DNA of 64,000 bases from Citrobacter amalonaticus (GCA_028994555.1 JARDVN010000001.1:4402001-4466000); one strand, 5' to 3'. Shown: positions 1 through 14,538, numbered from the stretch's first letter. The notes: generated by a model from the sequence alone, not told the origin. Numbers and translations are program-made.

Positions 1-97
1 AGGTTTTGGCCTGCGAGATTTCTCCGCTGTCGATATCGCACAGAGCAAGACGGGCATTGGTGCCGCCGACATCACCCACTAAAGCATACTTTGTCAT
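1..97 (-). CDS. glk: Glucokinase, N-terminal fragment
   Basis: The first 32 codons of glucokinase, which phosphorylates free cytoplasmic glucose with ATP, run off the left edge of the window. The start codon is at 97-95. The phosphate-binding motif [10 protein letters not shown] lies at residues 8-17, and the fragment reads like enterobacterial Glk throughout. It is divergent from yfeO, as in E. coli. The remaining roughly 290 residues are outside the window. Confidence 0.95.
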   Translation of the reverse strand, partial: MTKYALVGDVGGTNARLALCDIDSGEISQAKT

Positions 98-301
98 TCT
101 TCTACTGCTCCGCTAAAGTCAAAATAAGTCTTTGCCACACTGTAAATATACGGGGGCATAACAACAATCTCAGAAAAGCGAGTCCCCTGAAAATATCGAT
201 CCAGGTCACACAATAACTTTATCGTTTCAGCACCATTTGCAGCGATGCCATCCGGTTGACGCGGCAAACTAACGCAAGCCACGGCCTTAAGGAAAAAAAA
301 C

Positions 302-1537
302 ATGCTCCATCCGCGAGCCAGAACCATGTTGTTATTGTCGCTTCCCGCTCTGATCCTGGGAGTTGCCTCCAGTTTAGTCCTGATTGTGGTCATGAAGTTT
401 GCCTCCATTTTGCAGGCCGTACTCTGGCAACACCTGCCGGGCAGTCTGGGGATCGCTGCCGATTCTCCCCTCTGGATCATACTTATCCTGACGCTAACCG
501 GGGTGCTGGTCGGTCTGGTGATTCGTTACAGCAGCGGACATGCGGGTCCTGATCCGGCCACTGAACCGCTGATCGGCGCGCCAATTTCACCCGCTGCGTT
601 GCCGGGTTTAATCATCGCGCTGGTGCTGGGTCTGGCGGGGGGGCGTCAGCCTCGGTCCCGAACATCCGATTATGGCTGTTAACATCGCGTTAGCCGTGGC
701 GCTGGGTCGTCGGTTTTTCCCACGGATTGGCGCCCTCGACTGGACCATTCTGGCTTCCGCCGGCACCATCGGCGCACTGTTTGGCACACCGGTCGCCGCT
801 GCGCTGATTTTCTCGCAAACCCTGAGCGGCTCTAACGATACGCCGCTGTGGGATCGCCTCTTTGCGCCGTTAATGGCGGCAGCGGCAGGTTCACTAACCA
901 CCAGCCTGTTTTTTCACCCGCATTTCTCGCTCCCGATCGCCCACTACACCAAATGCGCATTGTGGATATTTTCTCCGGGGCCGTGGTAGCGGCGATTGCT
1001 ATTGCGGCCGGGATGGTGGCGGTCTGGTGCTTACCCCGATTGCACGCTTTACTGCACCGCCTGAAAAATCCGGTGCTGATCCTCGGCGCCGGAGGATTCC
1101 TGTTAGGGCTACTCGGCGTGGTGGGTGGGCCGTTAACACTGTTTAAAGGCCTGGACGAAATGCAGCAAATGGCGTTCAGCCAGACGCTTGGCACAATGGA
1201 TTTCTTTATGCTCGCGGTGATTAAGCTCGCCGCGCTGGTCATTGCAGCAGCCAGCGGTTTTCGCGGAGGACGGATCTTCCCGGTGGTATTCGTCGGCGTG
1301 GCGTTAGGGTTGATGCTGCACGCCCATGTTGATGCTGTTCCGGCGGCGATTACCGTCTCCTGCGCGATTCTGGGTCTGGTTCTGGTTGTCACCCGGGACG
1401 GCTGGCTCAGCCTGTTTATGGCTGCAGTAGTGGTGCCGGACACCACCCTGCTACCGCTGCTGTGTATTGTGATGCTTCCGGCCTGGCTGCTGCTGGCGGG
1501 CAAACCGATGATGATCGCCAACCGGGAGGATAAATAG
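302..1537 (+). CDS. yfeO: CLC-family ion channel-like membrane protein YfeO (two apparent frameshifts)
   Basis: Polytopic inner-membrane protein of the voltage-gated chloride channel (CLC) superfamily. Transport function is unproven for YfeO. The start [16 protein letters not shown], the GPDPA segment and FRGGRIFP near the C-terminus match E. coli YfeO. The frame is broken twice: a run of seven Gs at 637-643 where six are expected, and one missing base near 953 (expected His-Tyr-x-Gln-Met). Together they restore the frame, giving about 411 residues, close to E. coli (418). Both look like sequencing errors. The stop abuts the ipdC stop tail to tail. Confidence 0.9.
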
Positions 1538-4375
<2,838 letters not shown>

Positions 4376-4432
4376 GCGTTTTTTTAGCAATTCGTGCTCT
4401 CATTCATGATTTAAGAGTTAAGGCGATGAAAT

Positions 4433-4448
4433 GGGGCTTTACGGCCCC
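4433..4448 (+). terminator. Weak hairpin after the aldo-keto reductase
   Basis: GGGGC-TTTACG-GCCCC forms a five-pair GC stem 58 bases after the reductase stop, but no T run follows it. It may be a weak terminator or a processing hairpin. Confidence 0.25.
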
Positions 4449-4501
4449 GTAATATTACGTTAACAGGCCGATTACGGCTTCGATCGTGAAGGAGATAAAG
4501 A

Positions 4502-4831
4502 ATGTTCAGGTCACTGATTCTTGCGGCAGCCCTACTGGCTTTTACACCGCTTGCCGCAAATGCGGGCGAAATCACCCTGTTGCCATCGATAAAATTACAA
4601 ATTGGCGATCGCGATAATTACGGTAACTACTGGGACGGCGGACACTGGCGTGACCGTGACTACTGGCATCGCAATTATGAATGGCGTAAAAATCGCTGGT
4701 GGCGACATGACAATGGCTATCACCGTGGCTGGGATAAGCGTAATGCTTACGAGCGCGGATACCGCGAAGGCTGGCGCGATCGCGACGACCATCGCGGGCG
4801 CGGAAAAAAAGGCCACGGTCACCATCATTAA
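4502..4831 (+). CDS. ypeC: Secreted DUF2502 protein YpeC
   Basis: Small periplasmic protein of unknown function, 109 residues, near-identical to E. coli YpeC (108). A signal peptide covers residues 1-21 with cleavage after ANA. The mature part is very rich in Arg, Asp, Trp, Tyr and His (repeats such as [10 protein letters not shown]) and ends in a His-rich tail GKKGHGHHH, which suggests metal binding, an inference only. A strong AAGGAG lies 8 bases upstream of the start. It is monocistronic, with a terminator directly after it. Confidence 0.93.
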   Translation: MFRSLILAAALLAFTPLAANAGEITLLPSIKLQIGDRDNYGNYWDGGHWRDRDYWHRNYEWRKNRWWRHDNGYHRGWDKRNAYERGYREGWRDRDDHRGRGKKGHGHHH

Positions 4832-4858
4832 AAAAAGAGCCTCCGGGCTCTTTTTTTT
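4832..4858 (+). terminator. Rho-independent terminator of ypeC
   Basis: The hairpin GAGCC-TC-CGGGCTC has A residues before it and eight Ts after it, starting right at the ypeC stop. Confidence 0.9.
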
Positions 4859-4958
4859 ATGGTCAAATCCTGCGCTTTTTATCCTGCACCATTTGCCCTT
4901 GAGCAAAAAACTCCTGAACGTATCTTATCCTCATGAAAGTTCACGTCAGGATTAACTT

Positions 4959-6518
4959 ATGAATGCTAATTTTAAGAATGAAATTCAGACATTCGGTCGA
5001 TCGCTGTTATTGCCGATTGCCGTACTGGCGCCCGTGGGAATGGTCATGGGAATTAGCTCTGCGTTAGGCCAGAGCTATATGATAGAAAAACTCCCGTTTC
5101 TGGGGAACGAACTATTTAAAGCCATCCTTTCTTCGCTGGGATTAATCAGTAGCGTGGTATTCAGCAATATCCCATTATTATTCGCGATGGGTGTGGCATA
5201 CGGCATGTCTAAAAAAGAGAAAGGAATTGCGGTTTTTGCTTCCGTGGTTGCTTATCTGACGCTACTTATCGCTATGCACGTTCACCTTAAACTGGCCGGT
5301 ACGCTGGCGAAAGATGATCTGGCATTCGTTGGGCAAGGAATGGTACTCGGTATTCAGACGCTGAAAATCGAAGCGCTGGGCGGTATTATTGCCGGATTGC
5401 TGGCAGCCAAAATCACTGACCGATTTTACCGGCTACAACTTCCTCTCGCCTTTGCTTTTTTTAGCGGTAAGAAATCCGTTGCGATTTTAGCCATCGCCTT
5501 TGCCATCCCCGTGGGATTAATTATTCCCTTTATCTGGGATCTGTTTACTGCCGGTATGCGTGCTATTTCTACTATTATGATGGCGCCCAATATTGGAGCC
5601 GGAATTTACATGACGCTCAACCGTCTGTTAATTCCCTTTGGTTTGCACCATGTACTGAGTTCTACCGTCCGCTTTACCGCGGCTGGCGGCACCTATCTCA
5701 TTGACGGACAAACGTACGTCGGCATTTTGCCAGCGATTAATAAGATCCTGTTTGAGCTTGGCCCTTCTCATCCGGCCTGGAAGGAATACATGCCGACGCT
5801 CACCAGTTATCTGGCGTCATCACAAATGCTCACCACGCTGTTCCGCGTGCCGGCGATTGGTCTGGCGATGTACCACATGGCCTATTTTAAGAATAAGAAA
5901 TTTGCCAAGGGGATGATTCTTACCGTGGTGCTCACCGCGATGCTGGGGAATATCACCGAACCGCTGGAGTTTTCCTTCCTGTTTATTGCTCCACAACTGT
6001 TTATTGTTTATGCCCTACTCTGCGGCTTACTGACTATTCCACTGCAAATGCTGGACGTGTCTATCGGCTATATTCGCGGCACGATCTTCGACTTCGGTAT
6101 TTTTGGTCTGATGTATGAACATACGCACTGGGTGAATTTACTGCTCCTCGGTGCCATTAACTTTGTCGTTTTCTACGTGGTTTTCCGCTTCGCTATCGCT
6201 CGCTTTGATATAAAAACACCGGGACGCGAAAGTGAAACGTCAGACAGTACCTTGCTGAATAATAAAGAGTACGACAAGGTCGCTGAACTGGTCATTCAAG
6301 GATTGGGCGGAAGCGATAATATCAAACACGTTGAAAACTGCGTGTCGCGTTTACGTGTCGATGTAAAGGATCAGAAAAAAATGGATATGACCGTGCTGAA
6401 AGAATCGGGATCGCTGGGCACCTTTATCCCCTCCAGCAACCATGTCCATGTGGTCTTTGGTCCACACGTCGAATTTGTCCGCAACGCGGTAGATGACCGC
6501 CTTGTCGGCGCGAAATAA
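4959..6518 (+). CDS. PTS transporter, glucose/maltose-type EIICB
   Basis: Inner-membrane phosphotransferase permease, 519 residues, in the order EIIC (1 to about 415) then EIIB (about 435-519). The EIIC signature GNITEPLEFSFLF is present. The EIIB phosphocysteine is Cys461 in VENCVSRLRV. No EIIA domain is fused, so it probably takes phosphate from Crr, encoded at 42168. It is closest in type to MalX/PtsG-like proteins; the sugar is not known. It leads an apparent operon with the lyase 16 bases downstream and the deacetylase. An AGGA sits 7 bases before the start. It lies between ypeC and mntH, where E. coli has nothing, so it is an accessory insertion. Confidence 0.88.
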   Translation: MNANFKNEIQTFGRSLLLPIAVLAPVGMVMGISSALGQSYMIEKLPFLGNELFKAILSSLGLISSVVFSNIPLLFAMGVAYGMSKKEKGIAVFASVVAYLTLLIAMHVHLKLAGTLAKDDLAFVGQGMVLGIQTLKIEALGGIIAGLLAAKITDRFYRLQLPLAFAFFSGKKSVAILAIAFAIPVGLIIPFIWDLFTAGMRAISTIMMAPNIGAGIYMTLNRLLIPFGLHHVLSSTVRFTAAGGTYLIDGQTYVGILPAINKILFELGPSHPAWKEYMPTLTSYLASSQMLTTLFRVPAIGLAMYHMAYFKNKKFAKGMILTVVLTAMLGNITEPLEFSFLFIAPQLFIVYALLCGLLTIPLQMLDVSIGYIRGTIFDFGIFGLMYEHTHWVNLLLLGAINFVVFYVVFRFAIARFDIKTPGRESETSDSTLLNNKEYDKVAELVIQGLGGSDNIKHVENCVSRLRVDVKDQKKMDMTVLKESGSLGTFIPSSNHVHVVFGPHVEFVRNAVDDRLVGAK

Positions 6519-6534
6519 GCTTAAGGAGACAGGA

Positions 6535-7887
6535 ATGCGCGCACTGTATGATTCAAAAAGTAAAACCATCGACGATCGGGGAATGAAAACGCTGCTCGCT
6601 CAACCCGCGCGAGTCCAGTCCTGGCTGGATGTCGAAGCTGCCCTGGCGCTGTCTCAGGCCGAATACGGGATGATTCCCACCCGTGCGGCAGAAAATATTG
6701 CCGCCAACTGTCGCGTCGATAAAATCGACCTGACAGAAATGGAACGCCTGCTCCGTGAGATTGGGCACGGCTTTGTCCCGGTGATCAAAGTGCTGGTGAA
6801 AGCCTGCGACAGCGAAAGCGGGAAGTATGTGCACTATGGCGTCACCACCCAGAATATCCAGCAAACTGCGCAGCTTTTTCTGGCAAAGCAATTCGACGAC
6901 ATTCTGCAGGGGTTTGTGAACGATATTCTGCGCAACCTGGCGAAGATGGCCGCCGATCATCAGGCGACCCTAATGCCAGGGCGCACCCACGGTAAGCATG
7001 CCTTACCCATTACCTGGGGCTATAAGGCTGCCGTATGGATTGACGAACTGTTGAGTGCTCAACAGCGCATGCAGGAAGCTGAAAAACGCGTTTTCACGGT
7101 GATGATGGGGGGCGCGGTCGGGGCATTTCACGCCACCGGCGAAACAGGACGTCGGGTGCAGGATCGTGTCGCACAGCGGTTGGGAATGCACTCCATGGCG
7201 ATCCCTTCGCGTAACTCCCGCGTTTATCGTACGGAATACATCAGCAATTTGTGCCTGCTCGCCACCACGCTGCATAAAATCGCCGAAGAGGTGTATCAGA
7301 CCTCCAGCGAAGAGTTCGCTGAAGTCTCTGAAGCATTCACCAAAGGAACGGTTGGCAGCAGCACTATGCCGCAAAAAGTGAACCCAAAACTGGCTAAAGG
7401 GATTATCGCCAATGCGCAGAAATTGTATTCCGTGCTCACCTCCTGCCTGTATGTCAGCCCTCGCCCGTTTGAAGCGGACAGTTCCGCCTACTTTATCTTC
7501 GATGGCAATATTCAGGAGAGCATGGAGCTCATGGCGGAAATCGTGATGCGCGCGGAAGAGCTGACCCGCTCGCTGGTGATTAACCCTGAACGTATGCGAC
7601 AAAACGTCCATTTAACCCACGGGTTGATCAATAGCGAAAAAATCATGATGCAACTGGTGGAGCGACTGGGCAAAGACGTCGCGCACGAGCGCGTGTATCA
7701 ACTGGCGATGCGCAGCACTCATGAGGGATTGCCCTATGCCGACGTGCTGCGTGCAGACGCCCTGATTCGCCAGAATTTTAACGATGAAGAAATTGACGCG
7801 CTGCTCGACCCTACCCACTACATCGGTTTATGTGCAGAAATCGCTGCCGAAACCGCAGCACGCGTGTGGGAGAAAGAAGATGGCTAA
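6535..7887 (+). CDS. Adenylosuccinate lyase-like enzyme (fumarase/aspartase superfamily)
   Basis: 450-residue lyase. The superfamily signature GSSTMPQKVNP is at residues 274-284 and supplies the catalytic loop serine. MPGRTHGKHALP around His152 matches the PurB/CMLE His site. These enzymes eliminate fumarate or a related acid from C-N or C-O succinyl compounds. This is not the housekeeping purB, which sits elsewhere in enterobacteria, and it is transcribed with a sugar PTS and a deacetylase. The likely substrate is therefore a phosphorylated sugar conjugate; this is an inference. Start 6535 is preceded by AAGGAG at 7 bases and fits the family N-terminus better than the upstream ATG at 6493. 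Its end overlaps the next start by 8 bases. Confidence 0.85.
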   Translation: MRALYDSKSKTIDDRGMKTLLAQPARVQSWLDVEAALALSQAEYGMIPTRAAENIAANCRVDKIDLTEMERLLREIGHGFVPVIKVLVKACDSESGKYVHYGVTTQNIQQTAQLFLAKQFDDILQGFVNDILRNLAKMAADHQATLMPGRTHGKHALPITWGYKAAVWIDELLSAQQRMQEAEKRVFTVMMGGAVGAFHATGETGRRVQDRVAQRLGMHSMAIPSRNSRVYRTEYISNLCLLATTLHKIAEEVYQTSSEEFAEVSEAFTKGTVGSSTMPQKVNPKLAKGIIANAQKLYSVLTSCLYVSPRPFEADSSAYFIFDGNIQESMELMAEIVMRAEELTRSLVINPERMRQNVHLTHGLINSEKIMMQLVERLGKDVAHERVYQLAMRSTHEGLPYADVLRADALIRQNFNDEEIDALLDPTHYIGLCAEIAAETAARVWEKEDG

Positions 7888-8465
7888 TCCCCTGCTCTCT
7901 CTGGCAAGTGACCGTATTGTCACCCCCCGATGGTGTAAAACGCGGCTATCTTCACATCGAGCGGGGAAAAATTGTTGGCCTGGATAATACCCCCCCGCGG
8001 CCAGGTGGTTGATTACCAACATGCGATGCTAATGCCGGGTTTTGTCGATATCCACGTCCACGGTTGGGGAAGAGGCTCATTTGCCTGGAAGGGGGAGCGT
8101 CACTCTTTACAGGCGATGAGCCGGGATCTGGTTAATGCCGGCGTCACTGCCTGGCTCGCCACATCCGCAACCCAGCCAGAAGCGTTCTTACTGGAGAGCC
8201 TGTCCACGGCCGCAGACTGGATTACGCAAGCAAAAGCAGAAGACGGTGCTGAAGCCGTGGGCATTCATATGGAAGGACCGTTTATCAATGCCAAATATAG
8301 CGGAATGCAGCGCAAGGAAGCGATCCAGCCCCCCAGTATCAAGGGCTTTGAACGCTATCAGCAAGCTGCTCGGGGGGCATATTCGCTTAATGACTCTGGC
8401 GCCAGAATTGCCGGATGCGCTGCCGCTGATCCGTCATTTGCGCCAGGCTGGCGTCACGGTATCCG
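7880..8465 (+). pseudogene. N-acetylglucosamine-6-phosphate deacetylase-like amidohydrolase, truncated by IS1
   Basis: The N-terminal half (about 194 residues) of a NagA-family metal hydrolase. Visible are the metal site GFVDIHVHGWGRGSF, the Glu site VGIHMEGPFIN, and LMTLAPELP. The start overlaps the lyase end (ATG inside its last codons), so translation is probably coupled. Three single-base excesses (C run 7923-7928, C run 7990-7996, G run 8372-8377) break the frame and look technical. The IS1 junction at 8466 is real: everything beyond TVSG, including the rest of the active site, is missing. No 3' half is found past the IS1. Confidence 0.82.
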
Positions 8466-8480
8466 GGTAATGACTCCAAC

Positions 8481-8984
8481 TTATTGATAGTGTTTTATGT
8501 TCAGATAATGCCCGATGACTTTGTCATGCAGCTCCACCGATTTTGAGAACGACAGCGACTTCCGTCCCAGCCGTGCCAGGTGCTGCCTCAGATTCAGGTT
8601 ATGCCGCTCAATTCGCTGCGTATATCGCTTGCTGATTACGTGCAGCTTTCCCTTCAGGCGGGATTCATACAGCGGCCAGCCATCCGTCATCCATATCACC
8701 ACGTCAAAGGGTGACAGCAGGCTCATAAGACGCCCCAGCGTCGCCATAGTGCGTTCACCGAATACGTGCGCAACAACCGTCTTCCGGAGCCTGTCATACG
8801 CGTAAAACAGCCAGCGCTGGCGCGATTTAGCCCCGACATAGCCCCACTGTTCGTCCATTTCCGCGCAGACGATGACGTCACTGCCCGGCTGTATGCGCGA
8901 GGTTACCGACTGCGGCCTGAGTTTTTTAAGTGACGTAAAATCGTGTTGAGGCCAACGCCCATAATGCGGGCAGTTGCCCGGCAT
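8481..8984 (-). CDS. insB: IS1 InsB (transposase C-terminal part), copy A
   Basis: 167-residue reading frame carrying the DDE-type catalytic part of IS1 transposase. It is normally made as the InsAB' fusion by -1 slippage on the A6C stretch where insA and insB overlap. The overlap spans 8903-8984. Confidence 0.93.
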
Positions 8985-9178
8985 CCAACGCCATTCATGG
9001 CCATATCAATGATTTTCTGGTGCGTACCGGGTTGAGAAGCGGTGTAAGTGAACTGCAGTTGCCATGTTTTACGGCAGTGAGAGCAGAGATAGCGCTGATG
9101 TCCGGCGGTGCTTTTGCCGTTACGCACCACCCCGTCAGTAGCTGAACAGGAGGGACAGCTGATAGAAACAGAAGCCAC
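8903..9178 (-). CDS. insA: IS1 InsA (transposition regulator), copy A
   Basis: 91-residue zinc-finger and helix-turn-helix protein (paired Cys in [10 protein letters not shown] and CSHC). It binds the IS1 ends, represses transposition, and provides the N-terminus of the InsAB' transposase. Confidence 0.93.
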
Positions 9179-9233
9179 TGGAGCACCTCAAAAACACCAT
9201 CATACACTAAATCAGTAAGTTGGCAGCATCACC

Positions 9234-9422
9234 GCCAATACGGGTCGTAATAAACTGATTATCCTGATGGAGCTGAACAGGTTCCGGTAACAGCTCATTG
9301 AGCTCTTTCATCGTACGTTTTAGCGTAGAGAGCGTTTTACCAAAACGCTGAACCGCCTCGTCAATTGACAGCGGGCTGTTATCCTGCAGATATTTGAGGA
9401 AAGAGAGATCAAAGTGATTCAT
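9234..9422 (-). pseudogene. N-terminal stub of a helix-turn-helix regulator, truncated by IS1
   Basis: The first 63 residues (MNHFDLSFLKYLQDNSPLSI...) of a regulator with an N-terminal HTH of the kind found in BglG/PRD antiterminator-type activators. The reading continues a few codons into IS1 before stopping. The C-terminal domains are gone. Its position after a PTS cluster fits a PRD-type regulator of that cluster, but the family call rests on the short HTH only. The start lies 87 bases downstream of the mntH stop on the same strand. Confidence 0.55.
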
Positions 9423-9509
9423 GAACGCTCGCCGGTGATGAATGCAGGTGACAGCATAGCGGAAATGGAAACATGAAACCGTGAGCTGCTGCGAGTCGCG
9501 ACCGGCAGA

Positions 9510-10783
<1,274 letters not shown>

Positions 10784-11093
10784 TATGTTATGCCTGATGA
10801 GAATGGTTATCAAGTGCATGAAAAAGAGGTAACCTTGATTTCTCTTATAGGCGGGAACGATTAAAGAGTGTGGGTACAGGAAATGCGCGTGGCATGTTTA
10901 ATAATTGTTATTATATTAGCACAATAAATTAACTATTTACTTTCGCATTAGGCATAACAGAAGTGTATGCCGGATCACTATTTTTGAATCTCGTCACAGG
11001 TCCTGATTATAGTGTGTGTTAGATCTCGTTTTCTTTGCACACGTTGCATAGAATGTGCACGAAAACTTAACCTGCCTCATATTTGGAGCAAAT
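10784..11093. promoter_or_regulatory. mntH/nupC divergent regulatory region
   Basis: AT-rich region without a convincing gene. Beyond the MntR box it holds a Fur-like stretch (gagaatggttatcaa near 10799-10813, weak) on the mntH side and a CRP-like half-site pair on the nupC side. Promoter elements for each gene are expected here, but I could not fix the start sites. Confidence 0.5.
10983..10998 (+). promoter_or_regulatory. CRP-type site upstream of nupC
   Basis: TTTGA-N6-TCACA, 95 bases before nupC, fits the CRP consensus with one mismatch in the left arm. nupC is known to be cAMP-CRP activated and CytR repressed in E. coli. Confidence 0.6.
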
Positions 11094-12296
11094 ATGGACC
11101 GCGTCCTTCATTTTGTCCTGGCACTTGCCGTTGTTGCGATCCTCGCATTGCTGGTAAGCAGTGACCGTAAAAAAATTCGCATTCGTTATGTCGTTCAACT
11201 GCTTGTTATCGAAGTGTTACTGGCGTGGTTCTTCCTGAACTCTGACGTCGGCCTCGGCTTCGTGAGAGGCTTCTCCGAAATGTTTGAAAAACTACTCGGA
11301 TTCGCCAATGAAGGGACGAACTTCGTCTTTGGCAGCATGAACGATAAAGGGTTGGCTTTCTTCTTCCTGAAAGTTCTCTGCCCTATCGTCTTCATTTCAG
11401 CGTTGATCGGTATTCTGCAGCATATTCGCGTGCTGCCGATTATCATCCGTGCCATTGGTTTCCTGTTATCCAAAGTCAACGGCATGGGCAAACTGGAATC
11501 CTTCAACGCCGTCAGCTCGCTGATCCTCGGTCAGTCCGAAAACTTTATCGCGTATAAAGATATTCTCGGCAAAATGTCCCGCAACCGCATGTACACTATG
11601 GCCGCGACGGCAATGTCCACCGTTTCCATGTCTATCGTCGGTGCGTACATGACCATGCTGGAACCTAAATACGTGGTTGCGGCGCTGGTACTGAACATGT
11701 TTAGTACCTTTATCGTGCTGTCGTTGATCAACCCGTACCGCGTTGACGCCAGCGAAGAAAACATTCAAATGTCCAACCTGCACGAAGGCCAGAGCTTCTT
11801 CGAAATGCTGGGTGAATACATTCTGGCGGGCTTCAAAGTTGCGATTATCGTTGCGGCCATGCTGATCGGCTTCATCGCCCTGATCGCCGCGCTGAACGCC
11901 CTGTTCGCCACCGTAACCGGTTGGTTCGGTTACAGCATCTCCTTCCAGGGCATCCTGGGCTACATTTTCTACCCGATTGCCTGGGTGATGGGTGTGCCGT
12001 CCAGCGAAGCGTTGCAGGTAGGCAGTATCATGGCGACCAAACTGGTTTCCAACGAATTCGTGGCAATGATGGATCTACAGAAAATCGCCGCCACGCTCTC
12101 TCCGCGCGCGGAAGGTATTCTCTCTGTGTTCCTGGTTTCCTTCGCTAACTTCTCGTCTATCGGGATCATCGCAGGCGCGATTAAAGGCCTGAACGAAGAG
12201 CAAGGTAACGTCGTGTCCCGCTTCGGTCTGAAGCTGGTTTACGGCTCTACGCTGGTGAGCGTCCTGTCTGCATCGATCGCCGCACTGGTTCTGTAA
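11094..12296 (+). CDS. nupC: Nucleoside permease NupC
   Basis: Proton-coupled concentrative nucleoside transporter (CNT family) for pyrimidine nucleosides and adenosine in the inner membrane. 400 residues, same length as E. coli NupC and nearly identical. [13 protein letters not shown] and the SSEALQVGS region carry the nucleoside-site motifs. The ATG at 11094 follows TTGGAGCA; an in-frame ATG at 11055 is rejected because E. coli NupC starts MDRVLHF. It is ended by a strong terminator. Confidence 0.96.
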   Translation: MDRVLHFVLALAVVAILALLVSSDRKKIRIRYVVQLLVIEVLLAWFFLNSDVGLGFVRGFSEMFEKLLGFANEGTNFVFGSMNDKGLAFFFLKVLCPIVFISALIGILQHIRVLPIIIRAIGFLLSKVNGMGKLESFNAVSSLILGQSENFIAYKDILGKMSRNRMYTMAATAMSTVSMSIVGAYMTMLEPKYVVAALVLNMFSTFIVLSLINPYRVDASEENIQMSNLHEGQSFFEMLGEYILAGFKVAIIVAAMLIGFIALIAALNALFATVTGWFGYSISFQGILGYIFYPIAWVMGVPSSEALQVGSIMATKLVSNEFVAMMDLQKIAATLSPRAEGILSVFLVSFANFSSIGIIAGAIKGLNEEQGNVVSRFGLKLVYGSTLVSVLSASIAALVL

Positions 12297-12310
12297 GACA
12301 GTACTGACAT

Positions 12311-12339
12311 AAAAACGGGGAGCACATCCCCGTTTTTTT
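12311..12339. terminator. Bidirectional terminator between nupC and pdeA
   Basis: AAAAACGGGG-agcacat-CCCCGTTTTTTT has A and T runs on the two sides, so it can serve both convergent genes. The last two bases of the pdeA stop lie inside it. Confidence 0.92.
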
Positions 12340-14538
12340 ATACCTGTGATTCCCCTAACGGCCTCGGTCGTCCAATCAGATACCCCTGCAGGTAGTTTAC
12401 CCCCAGACTCAATAGCAACTCCCGCTGCGCAGGCGTTTCAACGTATTCCGCCACCACACTTAACGACTTCGCTTTTGCCAGATCGGTTATCGATTTAACA
12501 ATCATCGCGTCCAGCGAATCGGTCAGAATATCTTTTACGAACACGCCGTCGATTTTGATGATGTCAGCCTGCAAACGCTTCAGGCGCTCGTAATTAGCAT
12601 AGCCAGTACCAAAATCGTCAATCGCAATCCGGAAGCCGAATTTATGCAATTGTTCAATGTTCTGCATGCTGGTTTCCGAATTGGAAAATGCCTGCTCTTC
12701 GGTGATCTCAATGATGACCGTTTCCGGGGCGATACCATAGCGGGTGAACAGGCGAATAATGCGCGGCGCCGTCTCTTTTTTGCAGCAAGGTCAACGGCAT
12801 GAGATTCACTGAGAAAAGTGGTCCCACCTCACCAGAAGGATGCGCAGATAGCCAGGTCAACAAGGCTTCCACCACCTGCAGATCAAAGCGGGCGCTGAGG
12901 TTAAATTGCGCGATAAGCGGGATGAACTGGTCCGGCGTCATAATACCTTCATCGCTTTTCAGCCGCGCCAGAATCTCGTCGTACCCTTTGCCGTGAGAGT
13001 CGCGGATAGGCTGCGCGTAAAGCAGGAGATCCCCGTTATCGAGCGCTTTACGAATTTTATTGAGCAGCAACACCCGTTCTGTCGTCTGACCCGTTGCCAC
13101 TTCCTGACTTTGAGTCAGCGCCAGCACCCGGTGATTCGTGCAGGATTGTTCCGCCAGCCAGCTCAACTGCCCCAACAAAGGCTGCAGCGTCTCCTGCTTC
13201 CCATCCCATTGCCCCCAGGATGCGCCGTAGCCCATATCCAGCCCGGTGTTGTTCCAGTAAATTTTACGGCTGTTCAGCAGGTCGAGCATATGCTGCAGTC
13301 GGCCGTCCGTCTCTGGCCCGTTGAGCACCAGTAATAATTCACTACCAGGCAACTGGAAGATTTTCTCATTCTCGAGCATCAGCGGTTGCAGCATACGGTG
13401 CACCGTTCGTTTGCTATGTACCCGCATTAACATGCCGTAGTGACGGCTCAAAAACTCCAGATTCTCCAGTCGCAAGCAGCAGACACTCTGCCCGGACTCT
13501 TTTTGCAGGAACTGTTCCAGCGCGCGCAGATTCGGCAAACGCGTTAACGGATCGGTAAGCGCTTGCATATGCCAGCGACGATTGAGCCATTCACTGCGCT
13601 GATAGATACGCATCATGTACAGCAGGCAGATACTGAATGACACAAGTACCGACAGGATGAACGCCAGCGAATACTCCGATCCCACCCCTTGCAAGAAATT
13701 ACGGTTGTAAGTCAGCAGGAACAGCGTCGAAATCGCCCAACTCAGATTCAAAAATGGATAGGTGAGTTTACCCACGCCGGTGGTGAAAATAATAAAGAAG
13801 ACAGGAACCAAATACCCTGCAATGTAGTTGCTATCCAGCGGAGAACACATAATGACAAGAAGGGCCGAAATACATGCCAGCCAGCTGACGGTAAATAAGC
13901 GCTTTTCTTTATCGAAACACGGTGCAATGTCTCTGCGCCAGAACGTTCGGGCATACCGGGGATTCACAATCATCCGCAGCGGATAATAAAACAGCATGGT
14001 GAAGATCAGCGCCGCCGAGATCAGACTCAGAATATCGACAATCGTAAAGATGGCGACTGCCGCGCCAAAAAAAGGTCGACACCGCAACCGGAAAGTCGAG
14101 ATAGTTCCCGGCAAGATACATGCTGATCTTCATCCCGACGGGAGCCACAAAGCCAAACCAAATCACCCTGCGCCAGATATTGCGATCGGGCAAGCCGTAA
14201 CGCCAGCGCGGTCCAATATGCCAGCGAGCAAGCGCGCTCGTTCCCAGTACGGCAAACATCTGACAAAAGAGCAATACGATACCTTGCGCAAACGGCAGAT
14301 GAAGATTCCAGTGGTTGGTCAGGTATAACGCCAGCACGATTGGCAGAACGGCTCGTCGGCCAAACAGCAGCATCATTGACAGCAGCACGCATAGCGGTAG
14401 CCACGAGAGATAGATATCGCTGGAATCCACAATGGTCCGGGGAGAAATCAAACGTGAAAACTGGATGGCTGCGATGGAGAGCACGATCGCAAGAGCGAAT
14501 ATTCTTATATTATTTATCAGGTTGCGCTTGGGTGGCAT
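12338..14538 (-). CDS. pdeA: Cyclic-di-GMP phosphodiesterase PdeA/YfeA (two apparent frameshifts)
   Basis: Membrane-bound signalling protein, 732 residues after correction, colinear with E. coli YfeA (PdeA). The N-terminal third is a multi-helix MASE1-type sensor. A degenerate GGDEF domain follows (LPGSE replaces GGDEF, so no cyclase activity is expected). The EAL domain has YAQPI, EILARL in place of EALxR, EITE, IDDFGTGY and IIKIDG. Slips are at an A run of seven (14067-14073, six expected) and a T run of six (12776-12781, five expected). The start at 14538 (MPPKRNLINNIR) aligns with the E. coli N-terminus and has only a weak GAGAG upstream. Confidence 0.92.

Larger units (their letters stand above)
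8466..9233 (-). mobile_element. IS1, complete, copy A
   Basis: Full-length 768-base IS1 between ggtaatgactccaac at 8466 and the complement of ggtgatgctgccaac ending at 9233. Its encoded proteins are identical to those of copy B. The flanks (left cggtatccg, right gccaatacg) do not match, so there is no target duplication. The two sides lie in different genes. This fits an IS1-mediated adjacent deletion rather than simple insertion. It is in inverted orientation to copy B at 29837-30604. Confidence 0.97.
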
